Of a DNA stretch of 7,132 nt, positions 1 through 6,119 are shown one piece after another (position 1 is the first letter of the stretch; every line of letters begins with the position of its first letter). A model generated the notes under the pieces. That model was not told where the DNA came from. It was given only the letters and a program-made list of their open reading frames with translations, and searched no databases. The position numbers and the translations under genes are program-made. This stretch comes from Myxococcales bacterium (lineage in GTDB: Bacteria; Myxococcota_A; Bradymonadia; Bradymonadales; Bradymonadaceae): contig SKMT01000160.1 in the NCBI GenBank assembly GCA_007120915.1, forward strand, positions 1-7,132, given 5' to 3'.

Positions 1-3000
1 AGCTTGGTTGGATCGACGACGCGTATTTCGTGTTCGAGGAAGCGTTCGACTATGCGACCGGTCCGACGCGCGACAAGGCGCAGTTCCTGCTCGGATATAC
101 CGCGGCGATGCGCGACGACGTCTTCCGCGCGATCGAGCTTCTCTCGAGTCCGGGGCCCGATTGGTCGACCGAGTTCTTCGACGAGCATTCGCGCACCCCG
201 GTCCTTCGGCAGCAGCACCACTCCCTCGGCCTCGAAGTGCTTTTTCAACTCCGGGGTGACCATCCCGCCGTCCCAGGGCCCCCAGCCCAACGACTTGACC
301 AGACAGTTGTCGCGTCGGTGCGCTTCGGCGTGTGCGACTTTGTTGAGCACTTCGTTGGCCATCGCGTAGTCGGACTGCCCCGGGTTTCCGGAGCGCGCGG
401 CCACCGACGAGAACATGCAGATCACCTTCAGCGGGTCATCGCCGGTCGCGTCCAACAGCGCCTTCAGCCCTTCGATTTTCGTCTTGAATACGAAGTCAAA
501 CTGGTCCGCCGTCTTGTCGGCGATCAGCGCATCGGCGAGCACGCCGGCACCGTGGATCAACCCATCGACCTCGCCCCACTCATCGCGCAGGTCGTCGAGA
601 ATCGCCTCGATGGCCTCTCGGTCGCGAACGTCTGCCGAGCCGTAGCGCGCTTCGGCGCCGGCGGCTTCGAGCTTCGAGATAGTGTCGCGAATCTCGCGAC
701 AGGACAGGATGTGTTTGACCTTCGACTGCAACTGTTTCGGCGTCGGCATCTCACCGGTCTGCTTCGCCTCTTCGAGAAGCACTCGCTTCAGCTCGGCATC
801 CCCTTCGACACCGCGGCAGACTTCCGGTTCCTCCGCCAACTCCGTTCGGCCCAGGAGCACAAATTTCAGCGAAATCTCGTCGGCCAACTCGATGATCGAA
901 CGGGCCGTCACGCCTTTGGCACCACCGGAGACGACGACCACGTCGCCCTCTTCGAGCGGCCCCGTGGCATCACCAACCTCTACGGACTCCGTAAAGGCCA
1001 CCGGCGACACACGCCGGCCGTCAGCGCCGAGCCCCACTTCCAGCTCCGGGCCGCCGGCGAACAGTTCGTCGGCAATCGCTTCCGCCTGTTCGTCGGCCGA
1101 AAGCCCTCCTGCGTCCAGATCGATCGCTTTCACCGCGCAGTCGGGCCACTCCGACGCCGCCGTCTTCGCCAGCGCTCCCACCCCGGCGAGCCATGCTCGC
1201 TGAACGGAGCCATCGGCGCTGCGAAACTGCCCGCCCGTGTTCTGCACGGTCACGAATATCCGGGGAGGATCCCCGTCGGCGACCAGATCTCGGGCGCCCA
1301 GAATGACCTTCCGGTTGATCGCCGTCGCCTCTTCGAGGCTCTCCATCGAACACAGTCCGTCGATCTGCACGACCGCTTCGGCGTCCGACGGTGCTTCGTC
1401 GACGCTTACTGCGTCCACACCACGCTGTTCGAACTGCTCGACCAGCGCATCGGCCACCTCAGTATCGGACCCGACGACGTGAACAATATCGACGTCGAAC
1501 AGCCCTGGCATCGCCCAGCCACACCCCGGCGACTCCACAGGCCGCACCGGATAGCGCGCTATCCCGTCAGAACCACAGTCTTCTTCCGAATCTTCGTCCG
1601 ACCCGCGATCCTGGTCCTGGCTGCTCGACGACGGCGTGCGAGACTCCCGCCCGCCCATCAATCCGTCCAGATAGGTCGCGATCTCATCGAGCGTATTAAG
1701 TTCGGCGAGTTCGTTCGCCTCGACCTCCGGAAGCTGGGGGAACCGCTCCTCCATCTCCGACATAATCTCGACCTGTTTGATCGAATCGACGCCAAGGTCC
1801 GCCTCCAGCTCCATACCCGGCTCCAGCATCTCTGCGGGATAGCCCGTCTTCTCGGCGACCACCTCCAACAGCACACCGCCGACATCGGGGGCATCCGCGG
1901 CGGGAACATCTGCTCCGTCCGCCGGCTGCTGTGCATCGTCGGCGGCCGAACCGCCTCCATCCTGGGAGCCGCCCAACAGCCCGCCCAGATAATCGGCGAT
2001 CGAGGTCAGCGTGCGCAGATCGGCCAACTCGTTGGCCTCCACTTCCGGAAGCTGCGGGATTTGCTCCTCCATCTCCGACATGATCTCGACCTGTTTGATC
2101 GAGTCGACGCCCAGATCTGCCTCCAGCTCCATGCCGGGCTCCAACATCTCCGAGGGATAGCCCGTCTTGTCGGCCACCGTGGACAGAAGCAAATCCAGTA
2201 CATTGACGTCGTCTGTCGACTCCTTCGGCTCAAGCGTCTCTTGCTGCGGGGGCGTCGAAGGCTCGGACTGCTTCGCCGGGCGCGCCGGCTCGCTGGGGAT
2301 CCCGCCGTTTGTCGGCTGCTGCTGTCGCGCCGAGGCCGGTGGGGGGCCGGGCTGGTATCCGGAGCTGTCGATCTGCTGACCGGCGCCAGCACCAGCCTGC
2401 GCTCGCGCTGGCTCGGGCTGGCGCTGAGACGCCTGCTGACCGGCGACCACCGGATCGACGGCACCGGGCCCTTCAGCGGGTCGAGTCGCCTCCGGCTGTA
2501 CTGCCGGCGGTTCTTCGGTACGGCGACCGCCATCGGTCTGCTGTGGCCCCCGTTGCGGCTGACGCTTCGGTGGCTGAAGCGCCGGCGGCTGTGGCGGTGT
2601 CGCCTCCGACGGTTCACCGGTCACGATCTGGCCGATGGCCCGAAACGACGAGTCCATGGTCTGCAAGAACGCCCGGTGCGCCTCGGCGGTGGTCTCCTGG
2701 AAGGTGCGATGCGCTTCGGCGGTCTGGCGCTGCTGCTCGCGAAACGCCTCCACCCAGCTTGCACCGGCGTCGTCGGCGGTCTGCTGCCAGGCGGGCTGGC
2801 TCTTCTGCGGCTGGCCGGTCTGCTGGCTGGGCGCCGGGGGGCTTTGCGTCGTCTCGTCGTTGCTACTCATGGTGGTCGAACCCTGCGAATCAGTGGTGGA
2901 TACGGATGGGCGTTCTGGTTTCGGTTCTGGTTGTCTCTCAACGGAGGCATCGTCGCCGAACCCACCCGGCGGCAATGGCCGCTCATCAGGCTCGGGCCGC

Positions 3001-5828
3001 GGGTCGTCTCCGGGGTAAGGCTTGCCGTAGTTGGTGCCGTTGATCGCGACGGTGAACCCGGCGTCTTCTTTCTGGCGCGGATCGTCGATCTCTTCGTAGC
3101 CATCCCACAGCGCCGAAAAGTCGACGTCCACACCGTACACCGCAAGTTGGCCGACGGCGTCGAACAGTGTCTGAACCCCGTGCTTGCCGCGCCGGTCGAT
3201 GTTCACCCGATGATGGCTGCAATCGCCCAGGCACTTGCCCACAAGTTTCGTGAGCGTGCCGCGGGGGCCGACCTCCACGAAGGTGCGAGCACCGGCGTCG
3301 TACATCGCCCGAATCTGCTCGACGAACCGCACCGGGTTGGCCAACTGCTCGCCCAACAGGGTGCGCATCTCATCGGCGTCGTTCGGGTAGGCGTCGGCCG
3401 TGGTATTGGCGTACACCGGAAATTCGGCGTCGCCGAACTCCAGAGCTGCCAGAAAATCTTTGAACGGCTCCGCCGAGTCACTGACCAGCGAGGAATGAAA
3501 CGCCGTGGCCACGTCGAGGCGGGTGAACTTCAGCGATTCTTCTTCGAGCTTCTCTTCGACCTCTTCAATCGCCGACGTCGCCCCGGAGAGCACGCACTGC
3601 TGCGGGCTGTTGTGGTTCGCGATGACCACGTCGATGCCCCACTGGTCGAGCAACTCTTCGAGCTGTTCGGCCTGCGCCTGCACCGCCACCATCGAACCCG
3701 GTGTCGACGAAGCAGCAGCCATCAACTCACCGCGCTTGCGCGAGATCTTCAGCATCGCCTCTTCGTCGAACACCCCGGCCGCACAGAGGGCAGTGACCTC
3801 GCCGTAGCTGTGTCCACCGGCGCAGGCGGGGTTCACACCAAGCTTCTCGAACAGCCTCAGCGCGCTGAGGCTGGTCGCTCCCAGCGCCGGCTGCGCCCAC
3901 TCGGTGGCCGTGAGCCGGTCGCGCTGTTCGGCCCGCGATTCCTCGTCGAACACCGGCTGTGGGTAGACCACCTCGTCGAGCCGCCAGTCGTCGTCGAGCG
4001 GAAGGTCTGCCGCCGCATCCCACACCTGGCGGGCTTCGTCGAAGTGCATCGCCCACCCGGCGCCCATGTTCAGATACTGGCTTCCCTGCCCGGGGAACAA
4101 AAAGGCGACGTCCCCCGGCTCTTCGTCGAATCCGTAGTGGATGCCGTTGGGCGACTCGAAGCTTTTCTTCGGAGATGCGCCGACGCTCTTCGCGGCCTGT
4201 TTCAGCTTCGAGACCAGGTCCGCGTCATCGGAACCGACCACGGCCAGCCGCACCGGCTGGTCGACGTCGAACTGCTGCTGCGTCGTTTTGGCAAAAAATG
4301 CCAGCAGACTCTCGTGCTCTTCGTCGAACGCCTCGATCTCATCGACCAGTTCACCGCACCGATCCACCAACTGCTGCGGCTCGTCGGCCGACAACACCAC
4401 CAGCTCCGCGTCCAGGGTGCGACGCCTCGGCGCCTCCCGGCCCTCACCCTGGTATTCTTCGAGGGTGATGTGGAAGTTGGTGCCACCGAACCCGAAGGCG
4501 CTCACCGCGTTTCTGCGCGGGTGATCGGAGGGACGGATCCAGGGCCGCGGCTCGGTGTTGACGTAAAAGGGACTCTCGTCGAGTTCGAGATCGGGGTTCG
4601 GCTCCTCGACTTTGATCGTCGGGGGCAACACCCGGTGGTTCAGCGACATCACCGTCTTGAACAGCCCCGCCGCCCCGGCGGCTGCCTTCGCATGGCCGAT
4701 CTGCGATTTCACTGACCCCAGCGCACACCAGGGCCGGTCGTCTTGCTGGCCGAACACCGTCTTCAGCCCCCGCATCTCCGCGGCGTCTCCGGCAGGCGTG
4801 GCCGTGCCGTGAGCCTCGACCATCTCCACCGTCTTCGGGTCGTATCCGGCGTCGTCGTAGGCGCGCTCAAGCGCCTTCGACTGGCCCTCGGGCCGTGGCG
4901 CGTAGATGCTTTTGGCGCGCCCGTCGGACGACGAGCCAATCCCGCGGACCACCGCGTAGATCTGGTCGCCCGCCTCTTCGGCATCTTCCAGCCTCTTGAG
5001 CGCGAACATCCCCAGCCCTTCGGCCATCATCGTGCCGTCGGCCAACGACGAGAACGGGCGGCAATCACCACTCTGCGACAGCGCACCCGTCTGCGAGAAG
5101 CACATGTACATCAAGATGTCATTCAGCGCGTCGACCCCGCCGGTGATCATCATGTCCGCCTGGCCCAGGCTCAACTGGTTCGCCCCCATCTCCAGCGCCG
5201 CCAGCGAGCTGGCGCAGGCCGCGTCGACCACGCAATTTGTGCCGCCCAGATCAAACCGGTTGGCGATCCGCCCCGACACCACGTTGCCCAACAGCCCCGG
5301 GAAGGTGTTCTCCTGCCAGGGCACGTACATCTCGGTGATCTTCTCTGAGATCTGGTCCACTTCCTCGGGGGTCAATCCACTGCGGCGAAGCCCCTCTTCC
5401 CACACCGGCTGCTGAAGCCGCCCCGCCATGTGCAGACACAACTCCGTGGTCGACGCCACACCCAGCACAACGCCAATCCGGGAGGTGTCCACCTGTTCGA
5501 AGGGCGCATCGTAGGTGTCTTCGAGCAACTGACGGGCCACAATCATCGCCAGAAGCTGACCGGTGTCCGTCGCCGCCAGAATGTTGGGGGGCACCCCGTA
5601 GTCCATCGGCGCGAACTCTACGTCCGACAAGAACGCCCCTCGTCGCGCATAGGTTTTGTCCTTACCGCCCTCCGGATGGTGGTAGTCCTCCAGCAGCCAG
5701 TGGGTCGGCGGAACTTCGTCGATCAGATCTTTGCCGGCCAGGATGTCCCTCCAGAATCCCTGATTGTCCAGCGATCCCGGAAACAGAGCGCTGACGCCGA
5801 CGATGGCGATCGGTTGTTCGAGGGGCAT
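1..5828 (-). CDS. pfaA: PfaA-type multidomain synthase (KS-AT-ACP-ACP-KR), C-terminus missing
   Basis: Iterative type I PUFA-synthase-like megasynthase, cytosolic, extending acyl chains with malonyl units. Residues count from ATG 5828; about 1942 codons stay open to the window edge without a frameshift. KS (~1-450): active-site Cys205 in DAACASS, His340 in EAHGTATPAGD, His379 in VKSQIGHAK. AT (~575-900): GQGSQ 580-584, nucleophile Ser674 in GHSYGE, His778 in AFHS, the malonyl-type signature. Linker (~900-1205): Q/P-rich and disordered, with an 11-residue helical repeat at 1036-1057. ACP1 and ACP2: phosphopantetheine serines Ser1243 and Ser1349, both in GVDSIKQVEIM. KR (~1395-1885): structural subdomain, then NADPH loop GGAKGVTA 1635-1642 and catalytic Ser1808, Tyr1821, Asn1825. 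No dehydratase is visible, although PfaA/Pfa2 proteins often have a hot-dog DH after the KR. The last ~55 codons (below ~165) are Arg-rich with atypical codon use and probably do not belong to this gene. The PfaD-like partner lies 291 bp upstream. Confidence 0.94.
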   Translation of the reverse strand, partial: MPLEQPIAIVGVSALFPGSLDNQGFWRDILAGKDLIDEVPPTHWLLEDYHHPEGGKDKTYARRGAFLSDVEFAPMDYGVPPNILAATDTGQLLAMIVARQLLEDTYDAPFEQVDTSRIGVVLGVASTTELCLHMAGRLQQPVWEEGLRRSGLTPEEVDQISEKITEMYVPWQENTFPGLLGNVVSGRIANRFDLGGTNCVVDAACASSLAALEMGANQLSLGQADMMITGGVDALNDILMYMCFSQTGALSQSGDCRPFSSLADGTMMAEGLGMFALKRLEDAEEAGDQIYAVVRGIGSSSDGRAKSIYAPRPEGQSKALERAYDDAGYDPKTVEMVEAHGTATPAGDAAEMRGLKTVFGQQDDRPWCALGSVKSQIGHAKAAAGAAGLFKTVMSLNHRVLPPTIKVEEPNPDLELDESPFYVNTEPRPWIRPSDHPRRNAVSAFGFGGTNFHITLEEYQGEGREAPRRRTLDAELVVLSADEPQQLVDRCGELVDEIEAFDEEHESLLAFFAKTTQQQFDVDQPVRLAVVGSDDADLVSKLKQAAKSVGASPKKSFESPNGIHYGFDEEPGDVAFLFPGQGSQYLNMGAGWAMHFDEARQVWDAAADLPLDDDWRLDEVVYPQPVFDEESRAEQRDRLTATEWAQPALGATSLSALRLFEKLGVNPACAGGHSYGEVTALCAAGVFDEEAMLKISRKRGELMAAASSTPGSMVAVQAQAEQLEELLDQWGIDVVIANHNSPQQCVLSGATSAIEEVEEKLEEESLKFTRLDVATAFHSSLVSDSAEPFKDFLAALEFGDAEFPVYANTTADAYPNDADEMRTLLGEQLANPVRFVEQIRAMYDAGARTFVEVGPRGTLTKLVGKCLGDCSHHRVNIDRRGKHGVQTLFDAVGQLAVYGVDVDFSALWDGYEEIDDPRQKEDAGFTVAINGTNYGKPYPGDDPRPEPDERPLPPGGFGDDASVERQPEPKPERPSVSTTDSQGSTTMSSNDETTQSPPAPSQQTGQPQKSQPAWQQTADDAGASWVEAFREQQRQTAEAHRTFQETTAEAHRAFLQTMDSSFRAIGQIVTGEPSEATPPQPPALQPPKRQPQRGPQQTDGGRRTEEPPAVQPEATRPAEGPGAVDPVVAGQQASQRQPEPARAQAGAGAGQQIDSSGYQPGPPPASARQQQPTNGGIPSEPARPAKQSEPSTPPQQETLEPKESTDDVNVLDLLLSTVADKTGYPSEMLEPGMELEADLGVDSIKQVEIMSEMEEQIPQLPEVEANELADLRTLTSIADYLGGLLGGSQDGGGSAADDAQQPADGADVPAADAPDVGGVLLEVVAEKTGYPAEMLEPGMELEADLGVDSIKQVEIMSEMEERFPQLPEVEANELAELNTLDEIATYLDGLMGGRESRTPSSSSQDQDRGSDEDSEEDCGSDGIARYPVRPVESPGCGWAMPGLFDVDIVHVVGSDTEVADALVEQFEQRGVDAVSVDEAPSDAEAVVQIDGLCSMESLEEATAINRKVILGARDLVADGDPPRIFVTVQNTGGQFRSADGSVQRAWLAGVGALAKTAASEWPDCAVKAIDLDAGGLSADEQAEAIADELFAGGPELEVGLGADGRRVSPVAFTESVEVGDATGPLEEGDVVVVSGGAKGVTARSIIELADEISLKFVLLGRTELAEEPEVCRGVEGDAELKRVLLEEAKQTGEMPTPKQLQSKVKHILSCREIRDTISKLEAAGAEARYGSADVRDREAIEAILDDLRDEWGEVDGLIHGAGVLADALIADKTADQFDFVFKTKIEGLKALLDATGDDPLKVICMFSSVAARSGNPGQSDYAMANEVLNKVAHAEAHRRDNCLVKSLGWGPWDGGMVTPELKKHFEAEGVVLLPKDRGARMLVEELGRPIGPRTREKLDRAEDVVAHRRGISEQELRLVARRTGRIVERFLEHEIRVVDPTK
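3..164 (+). pseudogene. Possible internal fragment of an unrelated plus-strand gene (TPR-like helices)
   Basis: In this stretch the plus strand reads like real protein with no start or stop: LGWIDDAYFVFEEAFDYATG, then a run including RDKAQFLLGYTAAMRDDVF and RAIELLSSPG. By hand count over 52 codons, third positions are about 81% G/C and first positions about 67%, as in the neighbouring genes. The minus-strand reading has these values swapped, is about 21% arginine, and uses ATA for three of its four isoleucines. The pattern of small and aromatic residues resembles tetratricopeptide helices, but I do not recognise the protein. The frame continues open to 4715, but beyond ~165 it is only the antisense of the synthase. 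If real, this is a gene fragment joined head-on to the truncated synthase. The alternative is that it is the diverged tail of the synthase read backwards. Confidence 0.45.
1672..2205 (-). repeat. Tandem duplicated acyl carrier protein domains
   Basis: Two ACP domains inside the synthase, about 2205-1990 (ACP1) and 1880-1672 (ACP2), with their carrier serines exactly 106 residues apart. Over a 70-residue alignment I count 11 differences, and 29 consecutive residues around the attachment serine are identical. The DNA is also close, with mostly silent changes. The inter-ACP linker is rich in Gly, Ala, Asp and Gln. Tandem ACPs are the hallmark of Pfa synthases, and extra copies are known to raise output. 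Two is at the low end: EPA/DHA synthases commonly carry five or more. Both copies have SIKQVEI where most PfaA ACPs have SIKRVEI. Confidence 0.92.
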
Positions 5829-5836
5829 GTCGTCTA

Positions 5837-5842
5837 TCCTTC
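5837..5842 (-). promoter_or_regulatory. Ribosome binding site of the PfaA-like synthase
   Basis: Minus-strand GAAGGA sits eight bases before the ATG at 5828, which is good Shine-Dalgarno spacing. An in-frame TGA at 5843-5841 rules out any start further upstream. Together these fix the start codon, and the encoded protein opens directly into the KS N-terminal motif IAIVGVSALFPG. Confidence 0.85.
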
Positions 5843-5868
5843 AGCAGGTAACATTTTCAGTCTGTCCA

Positions 5869-5917
5869 GGCGCTGGGCGCTCGGGTCTTGGCGCTTGGCG
5901 CTCGGGTCTTGGCGCTC
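5869..5917. repeat. Array of 7-bp repeats, GGCGCTN type (7 units)
   Basis: Seven contiguous heptamers read on the plus strand: GGCGCTG, GGCGCTC, GGGTCTT, GGCGCTT, GGCGCTC, GGGTCTT, GGCGCTC. Units 2-4 and 5-7 form a higher-order 21-bp tandem repeat that differs only in its last base. The array lies 41 bp upstream of the PfaA-like start codon and about 27 bp from its ribosome binding site. It is the inverted counterpart of the heptamer array at 5975-6037: 5868-5881 is a perfect 14-bp inverted repeat of 6005-6018. Short open frames across it give only low-complexity peptides, so I treat it as non-coding. Its function is unknown. Confidence 0.85.
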
Positions 5918-5974
5918 GATACTGGTTTTCTGTCACGCACACACAAAAACAAACAAGAGCCCGAAACCTGGCAA

Positions 5975-6037
5975 CCAGCGCCCAGCACCCAGCACCCAGC
6001 ACCCAGCGCCCAGCGCCTAGCACCCAGCACCCAGCGC
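5975..6037. repeat. Array of 7-bp repeats, CCAGCRC type (9 units), G-rich on the transcript strand
   Basis: Nine head-to-tail heptamers on the plus strand, CCAGCGC or CCAGCAC with one CTAGCAC variant (6017-6023), followed by a degenerate tenth unit (6038-6044). On the minus strand, which is the mRNA sense of the operon, the array gives five GGG runs at exact 7-base spacing with 4-nt loops (5981-6011), then more broken runs. This fits the standard intramolecular G-quadruplex pattern. It can also pair with the inverted array at 5869-5917 to form a long imperfect hairpin with an A/C-rich loop (about 5918-5974). Regulation of the downstream synthase by this element is speculation. A plain expanding simple repeat is the null explanation. 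Confidence 0.87.
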
Positions 6038-6119
6038 CTGACCCAGAACGGGCACAAAACCTTGCAAGTCCATCACTTTTGGCGAAGCACCTCATTGCCG
6101 AATACCACCTGAGTCGTGG

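Larger units (their letters stand above)
5829..6119. other. Intergenic region between the reductase and synthase genes
   Basis: This is 291 bp with no credible gene. In transcript order it holds an unremarkable stretch after the reductase stop (6119-6045), the G-rich heptamer array, an A/C-rich spacer (5974-5918), the inverted heptamer array, and the synthase leader with its ribosome binding site. I see no Rho-independent terminator: the only hairpin near the reductase stop (ACCAC 6104-6108 with GTGGT 6116-6120) is weak and lacks a U-tract. I see no convincing -35/-10 pair. Read-through from the reductase gene is therefore the simplest expectation. Confidence 0.7.

Noticed and set aside
1..5. 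Window begins AGCTT, which could mark a HindIII-cut clone end
   Set aside because: Five bases are not enough evidence and the window boundary may be arbitrary. It was considered only because of the odd sequence next to it.
3..4715. A plus-strand frame open for about 1570 codons, which could be taken as a giant protein
   Set aside because: From ~165 onward it is the exact antisense of conserved KS/AT/ACP/KR coding sequence in the same triplet phase, and its product is an Arg/Leu/Gly-rich shadow. Its length follows from the GC-rich minus-strand codons, which rarely make stops in that phase. Only the first ~55 codons resemble a natural protein.
5918..5974. Internal promoter in the A/C-rich spacer upstream of the synthase
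   Set aside because: A minus-strand TTGTGT with AGTATC 17 bp further on matches the sigma-70 consensus too poorly to call. The local A/T enrichment alone is not evidence.
5869..6037. CRISPR array
   Set aside because: Units are 7 bp, contiguous and without unique spacers. No cas genes are visible.
5841..6095. Short open frames on both strands across the intergenic region (peptides with repeated WVLGAG or QHPAPST units)
   Set aside because: The peptides are direct translations of the 7-bp DNA repeats, whose 21-bp multiple gives a 7-residue repeat in any frame. They have no conserved domain, no good ribosome binding site and an unnatural composition.
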